Shown here one piece after another: positions 41,954-52,200 of a stretch of DNA of 64,000 nt. This DNA is from Bacteroidales bacterium. Lineage in GTDB: Bacteria; Bacteroidota; Bacteroidia; Bacteroidales; F082. The position numbers and the translations under genes are program-made. Location: positions 44,599 to 108,598 of the forward strand of contig JAGBQJ010000002.1 in assembly GCA_017632935.1 (NCBI GenBank), given 5' to 3'. Position 1 is the first letter of the stretch. Each line of letters opens with the position of its first letter. Under the pieces are notes generated by a model, which made no database searches, was not told the DNA's origin, and saw only the letters and a list, made by a program, of their open reading frames with translations.

Positions 41954-42023
41954 AAAATCCTGTCCCTCACAGATTCCCGCAGCGCACATACCTCTGCTGG
42001 AATGACATGAGAGACAGGATTTT
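41954..42023 (-). repeat. Modular hairpin repeat, unit U4
   Basis: Arms AAAATCCTGTC and GACAGGATTTT; core (minus strand) starts ATGTCATTCCAGCAGAGGTA and ends GGGAATCTGTG. It abuts the stop codon of the DUF59 gene at 42024. U3 and U4 are head-to-head like U1 and U2. Confidence 0.85.
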
Positions 42024-42383
42024 TCAATACAGGAAATCCGCAGCAGTAAAGCTGCCGAAATCCCCATCCAAGCCCAATTCGGCTTTGGCTTCGTCGGAGA
42101 GCATGTCGATGCTCCAGACGGGGTCGAAGGTCAATTCCACATCGACGTTTTTCACGCCCATGATGGCTTGCACGCGGTTGCGCACCTCGGCGGGCAAGGT
42201 CTCGGCCACGGGACAGTTGGGTGCCGTCACGGTCATCACGATCTTCACATTGCCTTCTTCGTCGACGTCGACGCCGTAAATCAGGTGAAGCGTCCAAATG
42301 TCGACCGGAATTTCAGGGTCGTAGATTTTCTTCAAGACCGAAATGACGGTCTCTTTCAAGGTGTTGGTTTCTTCCTGTGTCAT
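42024..42383 (-). CDS. DUF59/MIP18-type iron-sulfur assembly factor (SufT-like)
   Basis: 119 residues. YDPEIPVDIWTLHLIYGVDV and the active-site TAPNCPVAETLP (conserved Cys) identify the MIP18 family, which takes part in maturation of Fe-S proteins. The C-terminus DPVWSIDMLSDEAKAELGLD is normal; the last 14 residues (GDFGSFTAADFLY) look added and end where repeat U4 begins. Its start overlaps the sufE stop by 4 bp, so the two are coupled. Confidence 0.87.
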   Translation of the reverse strand: MTQEETNTLKETVISVLKKIYDPEIPVDIWTLHLIYGVDVDEEGNVKIVMTVTAPNCPVAETLPAEVRNRVQAIMGVKNVDVELTFDPVWSIDMLSDEAKAELGLDGDFGSFTAADFLY

Positions 42384-42808
42384 GCTTGTCCCTCCTTTAG
42401 TTTAAACGCCTCTGCATAGAGCAGCATCTGTTTCAACATGGCCAAGAGGCCATTGGAACGGGTGGGCGACAAATGCTCTTTCAGCCCGATCTCGTCCAAG
42501 AACGAGAGGTCAGCGGCGAGGATGTCCTCCGGCGTCTGGTCGTTGAACACCTTTATTAATAGGTTGACGATGCCCTTGGTGATGACAGCGTCGCTATCGG
42601 CCGTGTAATACACTTTGCCGTCCTTCAATTCGGCGTTGAGCCACACCCGCGACTGGCATCCATTGATGAGGTGCGCCTCATCGCGGTATTTGTCATCGAT
42701 GATTGGACATTCCTTCCCCATCTCGATCAGCATGGCGTAGCGGTCCATCCAGTCGTCGAACATCGAAAAATCGTCTATGATGGTGTTTTGGATTTCTTTG
42801 ATGGTCAT
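42380..42808 (-). CDS. sufE: Cysteine desulfurase sulfur acceptor SufE
   Basis: 142 residues. EIQNTIIDDFSMFDDWMDRY, LINGCQSRVWL with the sulfur-accepting Cys, and LSPTRSNGLLAML are family signatures. SufE takes persulfide sulfur from SufS and passes it to SufBCD. A minus-strand TATTTTTG box at 42826-42833 lies 17 bp before the start. First gene of the sufE-DUF59 pair. Confidence 0.93.
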   Translation of the reverse strand: MTIKEIQNTIIDDFSMFDDWMDRYAMLIEMGKECPIIDDKYRDEAHLINGCQSRVWLNAELKDGKVYYTADSDAVITKGIVNLLIKVFNDQTPEDILAADLSFLDEIGLKEHLSPTRSNGLLAMLKQMLLYAEAFKLKEGQA

Positions 42809-42840
42809 ATCCTGTAATTTTGGTGCAAAAATACAAAAAG

Positions 42841-42872
42841 AAAGGCAACCCGAATGGGCTGCCTTTCCAATT
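42841..42872. terminator. Hairpin GGCA..ACCC/GGGC..TGCC
   Basis: AAAGGCA-ACCC-GAAT-GGGC-TGCCTTT, imperfect, with T-rich flanks on both strands. On the minus strand it could end transcription coming from the toxin-antitoxin remnant before the sufE promoter. Confidence 0.6.
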
Positions 42873-42888
42873 TTTCATCGGTTGGTTT

Positions 42889-42916
42889 GTAGAGACGTGC
42901 CATGGCGCGTCTCTAC
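42889..42916 (+). repeat. GTAGAGAC palindrome, copy J
   Basis: Identical to copies B, E and H. Intergenic, 10 bp from the 22-bp direct repeat at 42927-42948. Confidence 0.92.
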
Positions 42917-42926
42917 ATTAACCGAT

Positions 42927-42948
42927 TGTCATTTATTGCATGACAGTG
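42927..42948 (+). repeat. 22-bp direct repeat, left copy
   Basis: TGTCATTTATTGCATGACAG plus TG, identical to 43285-43306, which is the extreme 3' end of the 3081-residue gene (its last codons VMQ and stop). The two copies bracket the toxin-antitoxin remnant. Confidence 0.9.
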
Positions 42949-43028
42949 TTAATGCTTGCAATATAACTTTGAATATCAGCTATTTGACCATAAACACGCC
43001 TATGAACTACTACTTCATACAGCTTCAT
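42933..43028 (-). pseudogene. Truncated RelE/ParE-like toxin
   Basis: 31 codons. It starts MKLYEVVVHRRVYGQIADIQ and reads SYIASINT before VMQ and stop. The N-terminus is typical of ParE/RelE toxins (beta strand, then a helix with DIxxYI). It overlaps the antitoxin stop (ATG at 43028-43026). After SINT the sequence switches to the end of the neighbouring 3081-residue gene, so about 60 residues including the active site are missing. Confidence 0.6.
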
Positions 43029-43161
43029 AGCGTTGTTTCAATATACGGAAATAATCATTCTTGAACTGCTCAAATGTGACGCAGTCATCAGGAAGATTTC
43101 GCTGAAGCTGTTCCGTAACAGGCTCAAGTTCCAAAATATCCGAATTGTTTTCAGGCAGCAT
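43015..43161 (-). CDS. Small antitoxin of a truncated toxin-antitoxin pair
   Basis: 48 residues from ATG 43161, starting MLPENNSDILELEPVTEQLQ and ending FKNDYFRILKQRYEAV. Acidic N-terminal half and a basic helical end. A TATTTTTG box on the minus strand at 43184-43191 lies 22 bp upstream. The stop overlaps the toxin start, the usual antitoxin-first order. Family not recognised. Confidence 0.55.
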   Translation of the reverse strand: MLPENNSDILELEPVTEQLQRNLPDDCVTFEQFKNDYFRILKQRYEAV

Positions 43162-43223
43162 GGTTTGAAATATTTTTACCCCGCAAAAATAAGAACAATT
43201 TTCGTTTCCCACAAGATGTCGAC

Positions 43224-43258
43224 AAAAAAAGGGCGGCACCCCAAAGGGATGCCGCCCG
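43224..43258 (-). terminator. Terminator of the 3081-residue gene
   Basis: GGGCGGCA-loop-TGCCGCCC (43231-43257) followed on the minus strand by a seven-T run, 32 bp after the stop of the giant gene. Confidence 0.88.
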
Positions 43259-43290
43259 ATTTTTTGCGGGAATCAATCCCGCGGTGTCAT

Positions 43291-46200
43291 TTATTGCATG
43301 ACAGTGACGCGCTTGACGACCACGCCGCTTTCAGTGTTGATGCGCACCATGTACATGCCAGTGTTGAACTGGGCCATGTTCAGGGTGTAGGTGTCAACGC
43401 TGACCTCGGTGTCGAAGACCACCTGGCCGAGGACGCTCACCACAGTGATGCGGCTCATGCCGGCAGCTTCAATCGTCACGTTGCCGCTCGTCGGGTTCGG
43501 GTAGAGAGCAACATTGTCGTTGTTCTCGCCCATACCAGTCACCTCGACCTGGACATAGTTGTTGTCCGGGTTGTCGAAGGCAGGAGCGCCATCGGATTCG
43601 CAACCATTGTCATAGACTGCGGTCACCTTGTAGTAGTAGGTACCAGCGGTCTCAGGCGTGTCGATGTACTCGTAGTAGTTAATCTCGTTGACCGGGACGC
43701 TCTCTAAGAAGGTGTACTCGACATTGTCCACAGAACGATACACGTTGTAGTGATCGATCTCAGCGCTACGGAGCAGCTCGACGTTGCCACCCTTGGCAAT
43801 GCCAGTGTGGGCAAGCGTTCTACCGTTGTTGAGGGTCGGCAGAGCCATCTCAACAGCAGCGGCGGCACCAGCGTACTGGTTGGTCACATAGCAGCGGAGG
43901 TTCCAAGTGCCTTCATACGAACCGCTAGTAGCATCGCTCAGCGTGTACCAAGTGCTACCGTCGGTCGACAGCATGGTGCCGTTCGGGTCGCCAGTGTAGG
44001 CACCCAAAGCAGCCACATACTGACCATTGGAGTTGTTCATGACAATCCACAGGTCTTGGGTGTTGTCGAAGGCGGCAGGAGTGATATCCCACTCAACCCA
44101 GTCTTCGGTACCGGTGGCCGTGTAGTTGTAAGAACCAACCATGTTGTTGCTCGGGCCATTGCCGTTCGAGCCTTGGTAGATGCGGACGACACCGGTGTGG
44201 GCAGTGTAGTCGAAGTAGCCGATCTTCGTCACAGCGCAGCCTTCATACTGAGCCAGTGAAGCAGCCGGGAACTTGATACCCCAGTAGAACGAGCCACCGC
44301 TCTGCAGACCGATAGCATCTTCGTTGATACCATCATCGTAGTACAGCCAATCCTCGATCGGGTCAGCAGGCTCAACACCCCACCAGAGCTTCACCTGGTC
44401 GGTAGCATCGAGAACTTCGGCATGGATAGGATCGCCAGGAGCGCAGTAGCTCGGGTTGAGTTCTTCGCACTCGGGGCAGCTCATCGAGTAGTAGATGTTG
44501 CCTTCCGGCAGGTCGTTAGTACCATCGTGGACGATACGGACGCAGACCTCGTTGCCGTCACCTTCGTAGGTGTAGCTGTTGGTCGGGTACTCGACGAAGG
44601 CTTCCCATTCGCCGTCGACGAAGATCATAGCACCGATGACGTTGCCTTCGCCTGGAGTCGGAGGAACAGGAGCACCGTCCTCAACATAGGCAGCAAGCAG
44701 CCAGTTGCCATCGTAGGCACCACCAGTGGCTGCTGACACAGAGGTGTACCACTCAGTACCATCAGTTGAGAGCCATGAGCCGTTGGCAACACCAGCATAG
44801 TCATCAGTATAGGTGGCCACAAAACCTCCGTTGAGGTTGTGCATCACCACCCACAGGTTCTGCGTGGCATCGATTGCGACAGGAGCATCCATGTCGATTT
44901 CAACGATACCTTCTTGAGAGGCAGTCAGAGTAAATGGCTGCGTGTAAAGCAACGTACCAGGAGCGTCATTGCCGCCTTGGTAAATCAGCACTTGGCCATT
45001 CAGGGCATTTGCATCGTTGTAGTAGGAAACCTTGGTCAACGAATTGCCAGTGTAAGAATTGGCCGGGAACATAACACCCCAATAGAAGTTGCCAGTTCCT
45101 TGGCTCAAGCCGAGAGCAACATCCATCGTAGTGCCAGTGTAGTGCTTCAACCAACCATCGCGGTTGTCGATGTTGAAAGCAGCACCGTTACCATGACCAT
45201 TAGCAGCGCTGAACTGCATGGCAGGAGCCACATAGTTAGCGTTCACACGGCTGCTGCTCTGGTGAGAAGCAACGTGGTTGTTAGCGAAGCCGAGAGCTCT
45301 GCCTTGGGTGTCGGTGATGACGAGGTCAATCAGGTCATTGTAGTCAACCGACACGGTGAAGGTGTAGGTCTTACCAGCGAGGAACTCGTAGTCGTCGCCA
45401 CGGCCCGGGAAGTTACCCGTGTTGGAGGCAATGTAGTAAGTGCCACCAGGCATAGGATTCAGGAATGCGTAGTCGTAGATACCAGCAGGAATCGTAATGG
45501 TAGCGCTACCATTGATAACGATGGTGTTGGTGTAGGTGTCGCAAACTGCATCCTCAGGAATGGTGTATTCGTACTCGTCGAAGTTGCCAGCGGTGAAGTT
45601 ACCGCTTTCAGGAATCTGGTTACCATATTGGTTGTGGTCGGCATCCAGAATCATCTGATAGCCGGTGCCATCACCCCACGGGTCGCCAGGAACGTTCAGA
45701 ACGAGGGTCACATCGCCACCTTGCGGATCGTCCGGGTTGTCAGGACCTTCGCCACCGCCAGGATACTCCCAGCTGAGGGTGTTGCCTTCAACTTCGAGAC
45801 CGTTGACGGTACCAGCGTAGTTCTCGCACGGGATGTATTGCCATTGGCATTCAGCCCAGGGGCTCATGCCAGTGCTGTAGACAGCGGCAACCTTGCAGAG
45901 GTAGATTTCACCAGCTACAAGTTCGCTATCGTCGACTTGGCAGAAGTTGCGGTCGGCAGGAACGTTGGCATTGAAGATAGGCTCGTGGTCGAGGCTCTCG
46001 CACATCACCTTGTAGTACTCGAGGTGACGCTCGCTGCGGCCAGCAGTGAGTTCAACGTCGTCGACGGCGAGGAACCACATGTCGTAGCAGTTGAAGTGGT
46101 GGAAGGCGATGTAAGCCTGCTGACCGGCATAGGCGCTCAGGTCAACGGAGAACTCATACCAAACACCATCAAGCATCACGTCTCTCTCGGTGCGGCCGGT

Positions 46201-49200
46201 GCGAGTAGCCTTACCGGAAAGCAAGGTGGTCTCAAACACAGGCGTGAAGTCAGCGGCAGTGTTGTTGCTGGCAGTCGACACCTCAACGGTGAAGTGTTCC
46301 TCACCATATTCGTCATTGGCGTCGCTAGCCCAGAAGTTCAACACTGAGTTGGCACCGATGGTCACCTGAGGTGAAACGAGGTAATTGTCAGGATAGACAG
46401 CCTCATTGGAACCAGTGATGTAGGACTCGGAAATGGCGAAGCCAGCGGATTCGTTGTGGCCGTAGCCATTCAGTCCATAGTAGTGTTGGTCAGGAGTGAT
46501 CCAGCCGTTCGGCGAGGTGCTGTTGGCGCCTTCGAAGGTCGTCCAGTCGCCGAAGTTGTTGTTGCTCACATTGTCGAAGTCATAGAAGAAGGTGTCGCCT
46601 TCAACGTCGCCACCTTGGCCACCGCCGTTGCCGCCTTCGAGATCCCACATGGCCCAACCAGTGCTGGACACATAGAGGTTTTCAACGCCACGGATGATTT
46701 CGATCATCACATAACGGAGATCGGAGGGCTGCCAGATGCTGACGGTGTCAACGATATCGTAGTAACCTTCGTTGGTCAAGGAGAGGATGTAGTCGCCCTT
46801 ACGGAAGTGATCCCAACCATAGTAACCAGTCTCGTCGAGTTCGACTTCGGCGATAGGATACTGGGTTTGTTCAGCTTCGATGAGGTTGGTGAAGTTGACC
46901 TTCACGCCAGCCGGGCTGTCGGCGCTGTTGAGCAACACAGTGATGTTGACAGCGTTGTCGTCGAGGTACATGTCCTTATCGAGGCAGTTCGACCAGACGA
47001 TGACGCTCTCGCGTTCCTCTTGGATAGGTTCGTTACCACCATTGATGGGTTGATCGCCGCCTTCGCCTTGGCCGCCGCCATTCGGGACCTCGGTCATGTT
47101 GGCGAAGCAGGAAGCCTGAGTCGAGAAGTAACCGATGGTCTCGTAAGTGCCGGCATTGAGGTCAAGCTTAAGCAACGGAGCGCTAAAGTCATCAGCGTTG
47201 AAAGCAGCCCAGTACACTTCGTTGGTCTCACGATCCATGGCCATATCCTGACCATAGTTGATATTGAAGTCAACGGCGAGCAAGGTAGTCGTTGCGTCGG
47301 TTTCAGGATCCCATTCCTTGATGGTTTCGTCACCAGCGTCGCAGATGATGAAGCGGCCTTCATTGGTGATGGTGAAGGTCATGCCATAGGAGGTATTCAA
47401 AGTACCAACGGCAGTGTAACTACCATCTTCAGGATTCACCTCGTAGATGCTGCCATTAGCACCCGTGCCCATACCATACAGCTTGCCATTGGCAGGATTG
47501 GCCTCGATGATGCTGTAAGGTCTGCTAGTTGCAATTTGCGTAAAGCCATTCTCCGGATCGAAGGTGCCAAAGTAGCCCTGACCAGCATAATAATAGGTAT
47601 TGTTGAACCAGCAAGCAGCGTTGGTGAAGGTGGAAGCGGTGTAGCCGTAGGATTCCACGTTGGCAGGATCGCCAAGGATGAAGTGACCCATATCCGTGCC
47701 ACTGATAGCAATCAAGCATTCGCTGTTCAAGTTACGGACAGGCAGGTTGTTCTCAGGAACGTTGCAGTAAGGAGCAGCACCGGTGGTGCACTCAGCAACC
47801 GAATAAGAAGCATGGTTGCCTGCAACAGGAGCAACCCAGGTGATGGGGCCTTCGACGAGTTCGCCGCGGTTGCCAGCATACACCTTAGAAACACCCCACT
47901 TGTAGACGCCAGCGGGAGTGACCTCAGGATCATTCCAGTAGGTGTCGATGTAAACAGTGTCAGTCACTTCGCAGCTCAAGACGCTGGTGCTCATCAGGTT
48001 AGGATAGAAGGGCTCCTCAGCGTTCGGGATGGAGTCGTAAGGACCGTCGTTGTAGCAGCTGGTGCGATACACACGGTAGTGTGAGAAGGCACGGTTGTTG
48101 GCTTGCTCTTCGGCAGGTCTGTAGAAGACGATGTTGTCGATGTAGAAGCAGTCGTCGTTGCCATTGACGGAAGCATCCTTCTGATAGCTCCACTTGAAGG
48201 TGTGGGTACCAGGAGTGATGTCGAAGGTGTGCAAGACCCAGGCGCTGGTGCCGGTGTAGCTGTCTTGCTCGACACCGTCGATGTAGAAGTAACCGTAGTC
48301 CCAGTTGGCTTCGCTGGAGATCTTACCGTAGAAGCTCATGACACCTTCGTAAGGGATGTTCACCGTGACGGAGAGGTTGCTGGTGACGCTGGCCACGCCT
48401 GCACCGCCGCTCTTCATGCAGCTCTGGCTGTCTTCGTTGCAGCCGCCGGCAATGATGGTCCAAGGATTGGTGGCATCATTATCCCAAGCGAAGATGGTGT
48501 TATTGAAGTCTTCGAAGTCTTCCATGATCCAGTCGCCAGGCATACCGCAACCCCAAGACACCTTCACGTAAGGAGCGTTGACGTCTTCAGGATCAGGATA
48601 GTACTCAGCAAGGACGGAGCAGACGGGATCGAAGTTCTCGTCGAGGATGTAGTCGATAGGATTGGTGTCTTCGAAGTGGAAGATCTCGAAGGGGTTACCC
48701 TGGACGGGCTCAACCTGGGTGAAGTAACCCGGGCAAGAGGCCTGACCGTTATAGATACCTTCTTCAACATTCTCGATGGTGTAGGTACCATCGGCTCCAG
48801 TGATGGCGCTGTAGGTGTGTGTGTCGTGCCAGATGTCTTCACCAGTGATGGTGACAGTGGCGCCGGCAATACCGGTTACGCTGTCTTGCTCAAACACGGT
48901 GCCGCTCACGCTGCCGTAGCTAGCCACGTGGACAGTGATAGGATCGCTCTGTGCGCTTTCGCCTTCGTCGTAGATGGCGCTGACGGTGAACACATAACCA
49001 TCGTGGTTATCTTCCATAGCGGGAACGGTGAAGCTGGTAGCATTCATATCGTGCTCAGTGGTTTCACCGATCTTTTCACCATCGCGATAGATGAAGTACT
49101 TACGGAAGGTACGGTCAGGATCGATGTCCCAGCTCAAAGTGACGGTTTGATCATCGAAGATGGTCTCGTCGTCAGCCTGGAGGTTGAACGGGCGGTTGAG

Positions 49201-52200
49201 GTTGGTGGTGAAGCCGAACACAGGGCTCTGCACGCCGTCGGTGCAAGCGCCGTCGTTGCGGAATTCCACTCTCCAGAAGTAGTTGGTGTTGTTGAACAGG
49301 TCGTTCGGCACATTCCAGCTGTTGGCGAGGGTGGTAGCCCAAGTCCAGTTACCGTCTTCGTCCTGAGGATAGTACTGGGTGTAGGGGTGGTCGAGCTCCG
49401 GCCAGTAGGTGGAGCCGAGGATGATACGCCATTCAGTAGCGTAGGCAGGAATGTTCCAGCTGAGGGTGACGTTGGAGGGTGCAACACCGGCTTCGTCGTC
49501 AGCAGGAGTGGTCACCCAAACGAAGTTTTCAACATCGGGGCAAGGCATCAACTGGGCGTTGATGTTGACTTCGAAGTCGGCCTTCGTGTCGGAAGCGACC
49601 AGGTAGTAGGTACCAGGCTCAACCGGGAAGTCGATGATTTCGGGACCCATGGTGTAAGGCAGCGGGTTGAGGAACTCATTGCCTTGACCACCACCGTTGT
49701 TGCCATCAGCAGTGATGGTAACATCGTCAATCCAAAGCTCATACTCGTCATAATCCTCGTGGTGGAAGGCAATCCACACTTCCTGACCGACATAAGCGCT
49801 CAGGTCAACAGTGACTTCTCTCCAGTTTTCGTAACGATTGTTGTTATGACGGATTTGAGTCTTCGCAGCATTGCTTCTCATATTGACATTCCAAACCGGC
49901 GTAAAGTCATTGGCGGTAGGATTGTTGGCCGTAGCGACGCAAACCTCGAAGTAATCGGGATAGGAGTCATTGGCATAGTCAAAATAGAAGTTCAGGCTTG
50001 CATCTTGTCCAAGGGTATACTTCTGAGGCGAAACGAGATAGTTGTCAGCATCATAGGAAGCATAGGTGCAGTCGGTGTAGGACTGTGAAATAGCGAAGCC
50101 GGGCGTGCTGTTATGGCCATAAGAAGAATAGTCATAGCAGGAGTAGTTTGAGCTATAAGAGCTGTGGAACCAGTTGTTACCATCGCCATCGTTGTCGATA
50201 GCAGTCCAGCCTTGCATATCACCTTCGAAGTCATAGACGAACTCGTCGCGGTTGCGGCCGTCGTTGAAGGTCACCTTAGGCAGGAAGTTGCGCTGGGTGG
50301 GGCTGATGCTGCTCAGGCTGGAGTAGCTGTAGCCTTGCACAGAAGCGCCGGTCACAGTTTCACCATAGAAGTAAGCATGTGCCCAATCGCCGTCATCAGT
50401 GAGATTATACATACCGATGAGCAGGTTGCCGCCATTGTAGTTGTAAGGCTCGGTGAAGTTGATGGTCATTTCGTTATTGACGATGCTCACGCTACCAGTG
50501 TAAACCACAGTGGCTTCAGTGGTGCCAGAGAAGTCAGAGATAGTAGCGCTGGGCACTTCTTTCATGAAGACTTGGACATTGGAAACACCCCAGTCCATAT
50601 TATCGTTGCTAGAATAGAACTTCATGTTGTTGATGGTGGTGCCAGCCAGGCCAGCAAGCTCGGCTTGAGGATACACCATTTCGCACTTCAGGTAAGCATC
50701 GGAATAGAAGCCATAGAAAGGCACATATTCATTGGTGGTCGTACCGTTTTCATAGACGGTGAAGGGGCCAGTGGCTCCGCCGCCGCCAGCACTGCCGCTG
50801 ACGAACTCGGTGATGTTGTTGTCAGCCATGGGGCCGCCTTCGCCGTTGAAGTCCTCGGCATAGAGGGCCACCTTGCCGTTTTCATAGTTGTCGGGATCGA
50901 CATTGGCTGAGATGATCATGTCGTGGTCGAACACGAGTTTGTAGACGGCGTCGTTACCATCCTCGATTTCAGGATAAGGCAGGTTGTAGTCGTCGTGCAG
51001 GGTCGTGTTGTGAGCCCGTGCAGGATACTCGGTGAAGGGGAAGGTGGTAGCTTCTTCGCAAGCCAGTTCCCAAACATCCGGGGTTTCGGGATCGTAAGGC
51101 TCAGCGGTGATGTTCCAGATGCGGGCGAGACGGGTCTCGGTGTAGAGAGCCACCATCTGCCAGGTGAGGTCACCGTTGAGGTCGGTCGTGCCGGTCGAGA
51201 GTTCCACATCGAGGACGCCGTTGTGGTCCATGTGGACGGGGCTTTCCTCGAGGTCGGGAGACACGAGGGTGAAGTAGTCGGCAGGCGTGAAGTCGATGTT
51301 GGTGAGGTCGAGGGCGGCGCCGTCGTTACGGAGTTGGAACTTATAGGGTTCCATCCAGTAACCGTTGGGGCGTTGACCGACTTCGATCGTACGCACTTGG
51401 ACATACTCTTCTGTGTCGGGATCCCACACTTGAGCGAACATGGTGTAGTTCGGGTTTTCGGGATCTTCATCATCGCCGCCTTCACCACCGATGACATAGT
51501 CGAAGGTCACCTTAGGCAGGAAGTTACGCTGGATAGCGGTAACTTCATCCAGACCGTTATAGCTGTAGCCAGAGATAGATGCACCAGTAACAGTCTCACC
51601 AGCCCAAGTAACGGACTTGTAGTTACCGGTTGTCGTTTGATAGAAGCCAATCAACAGGTTACCACCGTTGTAGGTGTAAGGAGTGGCAAAGTCGATGGTC
51701 ATCGTTTCAGCGGTACCATCGAGGAGGCCTTCGTAGACCACAGTGCCAGGGCCAGCGTAATCGCTGATGGTGGCATCAGCCACTTCAGTCATGAACACTT
51801 GCCACGTACCAGTCCATGCTTCAGTGGCGGGGCTGGTGGCATAGAACGTGATGCTGTTGATTTCGCCGCCGTCCATGTCGGCAAGCTCAGTGGCGGGATA
51901 CACCATCTCGCACTTTAGGTAAGAATCGGCATAGAAGCCGTAAACTGGCACGTAGCTGTTGGTGGTAGTGCTGTTCTCATAGAGCGTCAGCGAGGCAGCT
52001 TGAGCTTGGCCACCGCCGCCAGCGACAGCAGTGAAGGTGAAGTCATCGAGGAACAGGTAGAACTGGTCGTTCGACGTGCATGCCACGGCAACGTACTTCG
52101 TACCAGCCGGGAGCGTCTCGGTGTACTCCAGATAAGCACCATCGCCGTAGACGTTGGTTACAGTAACTTCGTTACCAAAGGTAAACGCGCTGACGTCATT

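Noticed and set aside
42809-43290. Complete toxin-antitoxin system
   Set aside because: The toxin frame is only 31 codons and ends in the 3' end of another gene; it lacks the catalytic C-terminal half.
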